64,000 bases of DNA from Akebia trifoliata (lineage: Eukaryota; Streptophyta; Magnoliopsida; Ranunculales; Lardizabalaceae). The position numbers were made by a program, and so were the translations under genes. The notes below the pieces were generated by a model. That model was not told the DNA's origin, did no database searches, and saw nothing but the letters and a program-made list of their open reading frames with translations. Where the stretch lies: the NCBI GenBank assembly GCA_017979445.1, contig CM030706.1, forward strand, positions 8,232,967 to 8,296,966. The letters run 5' to 3'. Below are positions 35,350-45,334 of this stretch, one piece after another; within the stretch, counting starts at the first letter, position 1, and every line of letters begins with the position of its first letter.

Positions 35350-36251
35350 TTATTTTAAAGTTTTCAATCTGTACAGGTTGGAGGACACAAGTTAAATGTA
35401 TATATATGAAAAAAAATTACAGCAGTGGATACAAATTCTGTCTTTATATATTATTTTTGAAGGATATATAATAATTTAAAAAAAAAAAATGTATAGCAGC
35501 GGATTTTAATATCCGCCGCTATATGTCTTATATTTTTTTTTTAAAAAAATTGACCTATTGCAGTGGATCTTAATATCCGCCGCTATATGTATTATATTCT
35601 ATTTATTAAAAAATTGACCTATTGCAGCCGATCTGAATATCCGCTGCTATATATATTATATTCTATTTGTTAAAAATTCGACCTATTGCAGCGGATATTA
35701 ATATCCGCTGCTAAAGGTACTACCTGCAACAGCGGAATACATTATCCGCTACTATAGTTAGCGACGGAGGAAACAACGACGGATCTTTGGTTCCGCTGCT
35801 CATCGTCGCAATAGCTTTTACCGGCGGAAAAATGACCTTGTAGCAGCGGAAAAATCCGCCGTTGTAGATCAAAAATGTTGTAGTGGTCTGAGCTAAAACT
35901 CATTTTTCTTTTACTTTTTTTTTTTCATAATAAGAACCCCCTTCTATTTATAGAGACATGGAGGGGGATCTTAAATGAAAAATAGAATACCCGAATTATA
36001 AAGCACAATATAATAAAATAATCCAAATTAGATCTCTAATCGCTATATACAATATAGCGACCAGAAATCGTTATCTGGTAAACTTGATCCTTTTGGCCTT
36101 TGAATTTTGATTTCTTCCAATACTTAATTCCTTCAATTTTTGAAATTCATGAACTTTTAAATCTACAAATTGTTCAAATCTTTTTATTCTTAGTCTCATG
36201 AAGTTTTGATCATCCAATCCGATGTTTGACTCCTAGACAAAAGACTTGCAT

Positions 36252-36504
36252 TGTAGCTGTGGAAATCTGTAATTTGTAATCTATTCTCTAGGGATTAGTT
36301 GCTAAGTATTAGTTTATTTATTTCTTAGAATAGAGAAATACAGATAATACTTTACTGATTCCCATTGTTTCCTTATTTTTAGCTAGTTTATGTCTTAGTC
36401 CCTATTTTTCAAGAAGTGATTGATTTCTTCCTAGTTATTTATTCATGTACTTTGCTGTCAAAGAATAATGAGAATTACAAAGTTTTATTCTCAAAAAATC
36501 AACA
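36252..36504 (+). repeat. Ty1/copia 5' LTR
   Basis: Starts TGTAGCTGTGG, ends AATCAACA, and is followed at once by the primer site TGGTATCAGAGC (36505-36516), complementary to initiator methionine tRNA. Length is about 253 bp. It begins two bases after the right end of the long inverted repeat. No 3' LTR was found. Confidence 0.7.
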
Positions 36505-38050
36505 TGGTATCAGAGCCTCCTTTGAACCGTAAAAGAAATAGATAGAGATGACCAAATCAACATAGCCACAAAGAAACAATCCCCGTCCTCATCGAAAGTA
36601 ACTTCAGGATCTGAAGTTCTCATTACCAACAATCATGTGGGGATAGACATCATTCATCTTCCCATTACAGGACATAAACTGAATAGGGACAGTTATCTCT
36701 AGTGATAACAATCCATTATGATGTACATCTGTGGAAAAAAGAAAGGATAAATTTCTTTCTAGTGAAATCATTCCTCTGAAGGCTGAAGATCCAAAATTCA
36801 AGAACTGGAAGGCTGAAAACAACATGGTTATATCGTGGTTGATTAATTCCATGACGAATGAGATTGGTGAGAATTTCTTATTCTACAACACGGCCTATGA
36901 AATATGGGATGCAGCGAAGGAGTTTTACTCAAGCAAAGAAAATACTTAAGAGATTTTCGAAATTGAAAGCACTATTCATGATGTACAATAGGGAAAACAA
37001 TCTATCACCCGATTCTACAACACACTCACTCGTTATTGGCAACAACTGGATGTATTTGAATAACACCAATGGGGCTGTCCAGATGATGCGAAGAAAGTCA
37101 AAGGATTCATCGTAAAGAAAAGAAATTAAAAATTATTGATGGGACTTAACAAAAGTCTAGATGATATGTGAGAGCGGATATTGGGAATGAAGCTTTACCA
37201 GGCATTCGAGTTGTGTTTTCTGAGGTATGCCAAGAAAAACACAAGAAGAAAGTGATGCTAGGTGAATCCTTCTATTTCTGTTATAGAAAATTTTGCCTTA
37301 GTTGCTCGAGGAGTTTAACACAACAACAACGATAATCGAGCAAGGAAGGGGAGACCATGGTGTGATCACTGCCAAAAATCAAGTCATACCCGAGAGAATT
37401 GTTGGAAAATCCACAGCAAACCTGTAGATTGGAAGCCCTCAAAACCTGCCCCTGACAAAGAAATCTAAGGAAATCATGCCTTTGTTGATGAAGGACCTGC
37501 ACGCAGTGAATCCAGGCCATTTAACAAAAAACAACTTGAAACCTTGCATAGGATGTTTTCACAACAGAATACTGCCAAGAGCACCATCGAAACAAGATCA
37601 CTAGCACACAAATGTAATTACTATGGTGCATTCACTATAAATTAAGAGAAATCTGGTTCATGGATTGTAGACTTAGGTGCGTCTGATCATATGACGGGAG
37701 ATGCCACACTCTTTTACGATTACAATCCATGTTAAGAAAATATTACAGTGAAAATAACATACAAGTCCCTCTTTAAAGTGACTGGAACAAGCTCTATCAT
37801 TATTTTAAAGGACCTAACTCTAAACTCAGTACTTCATGTTCCAAGTTTGGACTGTAATCTCTTGTTTGTTAGCAAACTTGCTCAAGAACATAACTGTGTT
37901 GCTAAATTTATCTCGGATTTGTGTGAATTTCAGGATTTGGATTCAGGGAGGACGATTGGTAATGCTAAGGTGTATTCAAGACTTTGTCTTCTCAAAGTTG
38001 ATGAATTCCCTAGAAGGCAAACTTATAATGCAGTATGTGTTGGATCAAGT
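36505..38050 (+). pseudogene. Ty1/copia gag and protease, broken and truncated
   Basis: Reading across several frames gives a copia Gag: SEIIPLKAEDPKFKNWKAEN..., then AYEIWDAAKEFYSS. An intact CCHC knuckle (CDHCQKSSHTRENC) lies at 37361-37402, followed by the protease start WIVDLGASDHMTG at 37661. There the usual active-site D-S-G is D-L-G. The protease continues to VLHVPSLDCNLLFVSKLAQ and then stops abruptly near 38050, before integrase. Many stops and frameshifts make it inactive. Confidence 0.85.
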
Positions 38051-38058
38051 AGTCTATC

Positions 38059-38824
38059 TCTAAACTAATCAAGTCAATCTCATAAGATTAAAGTCAAAAT
38101 CCTAAATCAAAATCCTAATCTAAACTAATCAAGTCAATCTCATAAGACTAAAGTTAAAACCCTAAATTAAAATCCTAAAGACTAAGTCAATCCCATAAGA
38201 CTAAAGCCAAAACCCTAATTAAACTAAAAGAAATCCTAATCAAACCCTAATTCTTCTAAAAAAAACTTTATAAATAGGAGCCTCCACACCCTATTTTCGT
38301 ATAAAAAAATATAAACCCTAGAAAAAGTAGGTTAAAAAAGCTTCTCTAGCCTCCTATAAAACCTAATTTTGAAGCCCCAACTCCTTACCTAACATCCATA
38401 CCCCAACTTTAGCTCAAAAAATACCTAAAAATCCTTCTAAAATACCTTAGAATACATAAAAAATTAGAAAACTCACATATCCAAGAAGAAGATACCTCAA
38501 CTGGGAGATCAAAAATCGGATCCGACAACAGAACGAAACGAGGAATTCTGTACAAGGAGTTGTTCTATCAGATCTGAGGGAACAAAACCGTTGCATTCGG
38601 AAAAGGTAACCATTTTTATTTATTTATTATTATCTAGGTCTTGTTAGCAATGTAGTATTATTTGGGAATTAGTAGAGACCGGCGTTTGCCGGGCGGGGTT
38701 GGTGCCTAACACCTTCCAACTCCGTAACTTGATCCTCGAACTTAGTTTTTTTGGTAGATTAGTTGTTTTATCCTTTTAGAGTTAATGTTCGGTTCCTAGA
38801 TCGTAATAACTAGGTGGCGACTCC
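38059..38824 (+). repeat. Ty3/gypsy (Tat-like) LTR fragment and primer site
   Basis: About 60-bp tandem units (TCTAAACTAATCAAGTCAAT, at 38059 and 38119, with a partial third) lead to a TATA box (TATAAATAGGAG, 38270) and a long leader. A primer-site-like TGGCGACTCC lies at 38815-38824, as in Tat/Ogre-type elements. No coding region follows, since another element's gag starts at about 38990. Confidence 0.5.
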
Positions 38825-38989
38825 CAAACCTCAAAAGTCAAAAGTGGATCGGCGCGCCCCGCTAATCGAAGGTGCTTTCAGTACCGTAGCAGGGGTGAAT
38901 TTCTTTTGAGGACGGTGCTTTGTGCATGCCTCAACCATTTACTTTAGCTAATATTTTTCTATTACATTCAATTTGATAATCAAGAATTA

Positions 38990-39867
38990 TTTCAAACTTC
39001 TTCTCTCTTTTTCCATAAAAAATCAGTACTCAAGACAGTAACAAGTCGTTTGAGAGAAACTGTTAATGGTTTGTTAAAACTTGGAGGAATGATTGTGTTA
39101 GTGTCTTTTGTAGGGTTGTTCAACCGCTCTCGAGCTAATATTTTTTCTTCTTGCACGCAAGCGAGGCTAATCGCATCAGTGAGTGTTGTTGGTTTCAATA
39201 TCTGAACACTCAAACAAATTTCTTTCTTCAATCCTCCCACAAAACAACTTACCATGAATGACTTATTAAGACCTTCACTTCTATTTGCTAACTCCTTAAA
39301 CTAAGTTTGATAATGCTCAACTGAAACAGTTTGATGCAATTTTGATAATAAGGTTGCGGGATCCTCATAGTGGGATGGATCGAACCTCGTTAGTAGAGCG
39401 TTTGCAAAATCTTCCCAACTAGGAATTGCTCTTGACATTTCCATCCATCTGAACCATTAAAGAGCCTTTCCTTCCATATAGAAGCAAGCTATGAGTGACA
39501 TTTGAAAAGCAAGGTCTGTTGGTGAACAAAGAATTGTTTTGCTCTATACAACCAACCTGTAGGGTCGGTTCCATTAAACTGTGGAAATCTAATCATGATG
39601 TTCGAGTTTGAATGGTGCAATCAGATTCCCCAAGGGGCAACCCATGATTGTGATTGATAGACCTTCCATTCAAGCTCTTTTTCGCCTCCTTACTTTGGCC
39701 ATTAGAATGATTTTCCATTTTTGAGTTCATGGCTGCCATCTGTTGTACTAAGCCTTGCAACATTTTCACATGGATTTTAGTAGTTCCCTTCAACAACGCA
39801 ATTACCTCATCGAACTTAGAATTCCTTGTTCCTTCGACCATAATAATATCTTTCATTCTGATACCAA
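38990..39867 (-). pseudogene. Ty3/gypsy gag fragment
   Basis: On the minus strand, FVGGLKKEICLSVQILKPTTLTDAISLACVQEEKI (39255-39110) matches the gypsy Gag core. Upstream, 39593-39850 gives a Gag N-terminal part with MLQGLVQQMAAMNSKMENHS. The frames between are interrupted. The primer site TGGTATCAGA (39857-39866, minus strand) precedes it. Pol is absent, so this is a 5' remnant. Confidence 0.75.
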
Positions 39868-40214
39868 TGTTACGTGCCTTTTTATTTTTAACAATTTTAT
39901 AGGTTACTTTGAGGGCAACCAACCTCCTAAATAATTATGATTTTCTAGAAATTTGAATTCCATTTTCATTCTAATTAAGAGATATAAATACATGACAACT
40001 CTTTTAAAAACCACTCTTATCCTTAATTAACTACCCATAACAATAACTTCTACACAACTTGTAACTACCCTTACACATTACATACCCTCACAATCACACG
40101 TTACGTACATATTACATAAGACTCCTTAACTAATCGAAACTCAAACAATTAAAATGAAATACATCAAGATGCACCAAATCTTGATACAAGAGGATAATTT
40201 TTAGGCACATAACA
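39868..40214 (-). repeat. 5' LTR of the gypsy gag fragment
   Basis: Read on the minus strand it begins TGTTATGTGCC and ends GGCACGTAACA, giving inverted tips, and is followed after one base by TGGTATCAGA. Length is 347 bp. Confidence 0.72.
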
Positions 40215-43024
40215 TTTTTTAATCGAAATTTGATCCCCTCTACATGAATGCTTCATCTTCTATTTGTAAATTTTTTTTACCTCCTTACCTTATTTTCCGG
40301 TTTATAAGGTATAATCACGAGCATTCTTAAAAATATTTTGAATAACCATTAAGCAAGGCCAACATTTAAATGGTGAATCTTTTGGAAAGTTTTTCTTTTG
40401 ATAAAATAATGAGATATATGGTGGAAATTTTTATCTTCTTTAGGTTTTCTTTCTAGGATATGTGGGACCTAAGGCATGATTTTGGATTTGTAGGATTTTG
40501 AGTTTGAGAAGAGCTCTTGGGTTTTTTTTTTTTTGTATATAGAAAGTTTTTTGTTTGATCTTTTTTAAAAGAATTTGGAGCTACTTTAGTTCATATTTTT
40601 TGGGAATCCTACAAATTTAGGTATTTTATTTTTTGGGGGGGTTTGTGTGGCCTACATGTTGTATGCGCAAAGGGGTGTCCAATATTTTGATTTTGTTAAG
40701 TTGTTCATATTGTTTGGGGGTCCCTCTTACCTTGCTAGGTTCAGCTAAGGTTGTAACTTTTTTTAAGAGTTTCAATGTTTTTTTTTTTTTGTTTCTTAAA
40801 ATGATTGGAGTGGACCCCACGTGGTTTCGCTGATGTTTTTATGATTTCTTTTACTCCTTAAATTTATTTAGGTTTATTAATTGGTTGATTCATATCAATT
40901 GGTTCGATCGATAGATTAAAATTTAATTGAGGTATAGGTTTAAATTTAAATATTTAGATTTAAGATTTTTAAGTTTAATTAAAGTTTTGTTTTCTGAATT
41001 AATGTCCCAATTTTTTCCTTAGGTTTTCAAGTCTCAAAATTTTTATTTGCATGTTGTCGGATTGTAATTTCATGTGATCGAAGGTCATCATTATATGAAG
41101 TCGAAAGCGTTTCTAAGCGTGAAGGTTTCTAATTTTATTTGGATTTCAAGGGTATTTAAGTCACTTTGTCTAAGTTTATTTCAATATTGGCGACAAGCTT
41201 GTTTGGTTCCAGTCGTTGATCTCTAAATCCCGAGTCAAATTTTTTAGCGTAGCGTAATCTCTAGAGTTGTCATAACATGGTAGCGAACTTACGTGTGCGT
41301 AATTTCTACTTCAAGTGTATCGAAGAAGGAAGGAAACAATAGAGAATTTTAGGAGTTTGAGAAAGCTGAGAGTAAGTTGGAGAGACATTGTCCACACTTT
41401 CGATTGTTATATTGTTTTTTCGACTCATTATTAGGAATCCACAACAACCGGAGTGATGGGTTGATGAATTAGGCGGGTGTAAAATGAGATTTCTACATAA
41501 TCAAATTAGATCAACAATGGAGGAAAATCAAGTCGACTAACAAAAGGGGGCAACCAAGTTAGCAAGGAGCATAAGGGAATCAACCAACTAAAAATGAGGC
41601 ATAAGATCATAGTTTAAAGCCAAGTCTTCCGATAGAAGGAGATGACCGAACCAATGCCAACAAATAAAAAGAGTCGAGCTAACCAACGGAAGAAGAACCA
41701 CGACAATATAAATAGAGGGTTGGAAGTGAATCAAGATGTTGATTAAGAAAAAAGTTGATGACCAAGCATGGAAGCCAAGCACTTAATCAGAGAGATAGGC
41801 CATACCACCAAAGCCAGAAAAGAGACACCTTGGGTTAACTAGCCAAAACATATGGTATTCCATTACTCGAGGTGTGGAAGGTCATAAAGCTTTCGGGCAG
41901 ACTTGGGGGCACACATGTGGGAAGTCCTAAACCAAGTAACTCAGACAACCACTACTAAATGAAACGGTGAAAAGACCGAGTTCGACCATCTTTCCCACCT
42001 CCTCGTTCTTTACCATCCTAGAAGCCAACAAAAGAGCAGATGAGAGCCGAAGTTGTCCACATGAAGGAAAAAAGACAAATATATCAAAACCAACCTTGAC
42101 ATTAATGGATGACACATATCTCGATGAGTGGAAAGAAAACCTCTTCACAATTGGCACCAATACCAACTCTGAATTTTGTTGCCTTATGATTTTACCAATG
42201 ATAATTAGCCTATTCCACACCTAACTATTTCCTCATCTTCTTTAACTATCTTGAATTCACCAATTCGTCCAAAAATGAAAAAAGAAATAAAAAGAAATTA
42301 AAATTGAAGAAAGCATAACCGTCATTCTCATCCTTCTTTAATCTCATTCTATGACACCTTAATTAATAAATCTAAAACCCACAATATGTGAATATTAATT
42401 ATTATTTTTTACTGAATCATTAGCTCTTTCAATTAAATTAGTGAATGGATATAATCCCTTCATACTGAATTTCATGATTAAACAATGAAGTGAAAAAAGA
42501 AAAATGAAACTAATGTGAGAAGAAAAAAAAACAATTCACCTTGTTTTTCATCTGTAACTAGGAATTTTTTAAAATGGAAAAAAATGGAGATAGGGGGAGA
42601 AAAAGAGGAAGGGTATTACGCTTCCTAACCCTTTAAAAAGGTGTCACGACCAACTTGTTTCATCCCAATGTGAAGGTGTCTATGCGAATACTATAGTTAA
42701 TAGATTGACATATAACATCGCCAAAGATCTCTCGTACCATTAGAGGTCATTGTTCATCTTTTTTCTTCTCCTTGTACCATTACCTTGATAATCAAAGCGA
42801 ATAAAATGTGCACAAGAAGAATTAGCCAAACATTGACAAGGCATGATAGAAAACAAGGTTTCCGCAACTAAATACATGAAATATACAAGAATCATTTTAG
42901 TTAGCCAAACCTTAACAACTTTTTAACTAAATGCCTAAATAGATTATATAGTCGTAGATTGAATTGAATTGTCAGACAAGGGTTTCACATTGATTTTATT
43001 TTTCAAGGGAACCAATGAACATAC
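40215..43024. other. Gene-free stretch, probably retrotransposon remains
   Basis: No gene was recognised. GACTTGGGGGCACACATG near 41903 resembles the purine-rich end before a gypsy 3' LTR, and TATAAATAGAGGG near 41706 resembles an LTR or promoter TATA box. Neither could be joined to a coding region. The opposed ORFs at 41927-42224 are shadows of each other. Confidence 0.3.
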
Positions 43025-43709
43025 TGTGGCGCCCGACCAAATTCTAACACAAAGCCCCATGTCACATCTCGAGACACAAGGTGGCGTATCAAAATTTTGG
43101 CATGGTCCCCTCTGTTTATGTTAGCATTCCAAGGCGTTCAACCTGCACCTGATAAACGACATACAATAGTGCCTATATACATACAAAATATCACAATAGC
43201 GGAAGCCTACATACATCTAATAACGTACGATAGATTAGAGTGCGGAAGGATAACAAAATACATAATTATACAATTATTTCCTCGTTCTAACAAAAGTCAT
43301 AACGCTCGATAAAAATCCATAATATTCCTAAATGAATTTGACACCATTAGGAATATAGCCCCAATACTCACCAAGTGACAGACTCTGACTATCTATCTGA
43401 CCCACTAGATGATTCTGACTCGTTTTATACACTTGTCTCGTCAAACTTTAGATCTCAAACTAAAAAATAGTAAAGGAAAATGTGAGTAACAATGGTTACC
43501 CAGTAAAGGAACAAACAATTTCTGCTAATAACCTCTCCTAACATGAACGAATAAATGTACTGAATCATTTTAAAATAAGTGAAGTTTTACAGAAGAAACT
43601 ATGATTAACTGGTACATATAGTCAGTGATGAGCGACTAAATGTTTTAAAACTCACATTACATCGATCAGCAGTACTCACTATAACATTTTCTTTTTATAC
43701 AAGACTAAT
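43025..43709 (-). repeat. Host solo LTR (chromovirus family), part 1
   Basis: Starts TGTGGCGCCCGACC. It is the reverse complement of the 3' end of the LTR at 48708-51684. It breaks at CTAAT (43705-43709), where the chromovirus is inserted. Part 2 continues at 51690. Confidence 0.88.
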
Positions 43710-43760
43710 TGTGGTGTCCCGCCAAACACTAACACAAAACCCCATGTCAAAACTCGTAGA
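43710..43760 (-). repeat. Inverted copy of the LTR 3' terminus at the element's 5' end
   Basis: TGTGGTGTCCCGCCAAACAC is the inverse of the LTR end (GTTTGGCGGGGCGCCACA, 51667-51684) with a few changes. The match fades after about 50 bp, just before the primer site. In a normal element this place holds the LTR end in forward orientation. Confidence 0.75.
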
Positions 43761-44081
43761 TGGGATCAGAGCATAGTATTAAATTCGTATGGGATACAGA
43801 TCTACTATGTTTTAAAGAGTGGATTGATACCACGGATATTAGAGTAATATTAAGAATTCAAAATTCGAGCTCATTAGTAATTTCATATTGAGATTACAAG
43901 CTCTTCCGTGTCTAGAGTTCATAGAGCCTAATATGATTAAGATAGGATTCTAGGTTCGATCTATTAGTAATGAAAATGGTGTTCATTACTAAATCCCTTG
44001 TTAAAGTAGTACATGATGCTTTCATAATAACGACTTTAGCCATATGATGATAAATGTCTTCTTGATGATGAACAGAAACGA

Positions 44082-45240
44082 GATGAGTGGACGAGGCAGA
44101 GGTAGAAGCTGAAGGAGAGGCCAGAATGTCGTAAAGGCGGGACAGGCGTCGGATCAGACTCCCGATCCAAGAGCACAGATAATATCGTTTATGGGGTAGA
44201 TAGCTAAATCCCAAAATAAGTTTAGAGAGGAGATGCTTGAGTCACAAGCTAGACTAGCCGAGGAGGTGACAGAGTTGAGGGAGTATCAAGCTTCTTCACA
44301 GGGGACTAATCACATTCCACCTCCGAATCCACCACAGATACCACAGCCACAGGTTGTACCATCGAGGGTCGCGAGACTCCCCCACTCCAAACACAAACAG
44401 ATCCGAGGATGTGACTACAAAATTTCCAATGACTACGTCCACCTCGATTTGGAGGTTTTTCCGACCCGACTGAGGTCGAGGAATGGGTTTTAAAAACTCT
44501 GAAGATTCTGAGTGTCATGCAGTGCCCTAAAAACCAGTTGGTAACGATGGCTACATTTCAGTTCGATGGGGATGCCAGCTATTGGTAGCGATCCGAGAGG
44601 AATGTTTTGGGGGATAGACCTTTCGAGTGGGTAGACTTTGAAAGGATGTTCTTAGACAGATTCATATCCAAGACGGCTTGAAAGATCAAACATCAGGAAT
44701 TTTTGGGGTTGGTGCAAGGCAATCTATCTGTTACAGATTACGAGCTGAAATTTACCATACTGTCACGATATGCACCCGAGCTAATTACGACTGATCTGTA
44801 GAAAGCCCGTAGATTTTTTAGAGGACTACAACCCTACTTGAGGGCCAGGATGTCAGTGATTGAAACCACTAGCTACAGAGATACGGTGAGTCAAGCTCAG
44901 AGGGTTGAGCGATAGGAGAGAGAGTTACAGACTTCGAGGGGGCAGACCAATTGACCCCGGGCTTCTTTTCCACCTAGATCTGATCTGACCAAGAGGTTGA
45001 TGTATTCGAGACCGAGTGCCTCTGGACCAGCATATACACAATACCGAATTCCTACTTCATCAAGTTATAGATCAGTTGGGGCTCCAGTGAGGCTAGCAGG
45101 GCCAAGGGAACCAATCAGGCAGATTTCGAGACCACCGACTCCAGCTTCCTAACCAATCGCCCTATAGAGACCTATACAGACGGGACTACTGGCATGTTTT
45201 TCTTGTAGCCAGACGAGACATATCAGGAGAGACTACCCTC
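44082..45240 (+). pseudogene. Chromovirus gag, broken
   Basis: Starts MSGRGRGRS and meets a stop at once. Later frames give EEMLESQARLAEEVTELREYQ (44228 onward) and the Gag core near 44600-44900. A knuckle CFSCSQTRHIRRDY (45194-45234) follows, in which the last cysteine of CCHC is Tyr. Multiple stops and frameshifts. Confidence 0.75.
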
Positions 45241-45334
45241 TATCACAGCCATAGGTAGGGGTGATTCCCAGAGCCCAGGACAGGGTTTATCATTTGACCT
45301 AGGAGGAGATACCCATTTCAGACGTGTTGGAAGG

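Larger units (their letters stand above)
31934..35885. mobile_element. CACTA (En/Spm) element, non-autonomous
   Basis: Begins CACTACAACATTTTTGATC and ends GATCAAAAATGTTGTAGTG, perfect inverted tips. It is flanked by the 3-bp duplication GTC (31931-31933 and 35886-35888). About 11 copies on the left (31960-32770) and 7 on the right (35490-35875) of a hairpin unit, AGCGGAT...ATCCGCCGCTATA, form the subterminal repeats. No transposase domain was found in the middle, so the element depends on one supplied in trans. It interrupts the right arm of the long inverted repeat. Confidence 0.92.
25829..36250. mobile_element. Long inverted repeat with LTR-like arms, disrupted by four insertions
   Basis: 25829-28305 matches, as reverse complement, 28840-36250 once two PIF/Harbinger elements, a solo LTR and a CACTA element are removed. 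Both arms then measure about 1.7 kb and surround a spacer of about 540 bp. Both arm tips start TGCA. The left arm has a TATAAATAAAGGG box near 26119 and ends its LTR-like part at a TGGTGCTTTCATTGAGAG site (26921-26938). The right arm has the matching TGGTACTTTCATTAAGAT on the minus strand (29411-29428). This looks like two head-to-head 5' ends of one retrotransposon family, or a large fold-back element. No protein domain was found. Confidence 0.75.

Noticed and set aside
38059..38200. CRISPR-like direct repeats
   Set aside because: Units of about 60 bp are contiguous with no spacers and lie in a plant LTR fragment.
41927..42224. Opposed ORFs of 97 and 85 codons
   Set aside because: They mirror each other on opposite strands and show no domain or splice support.
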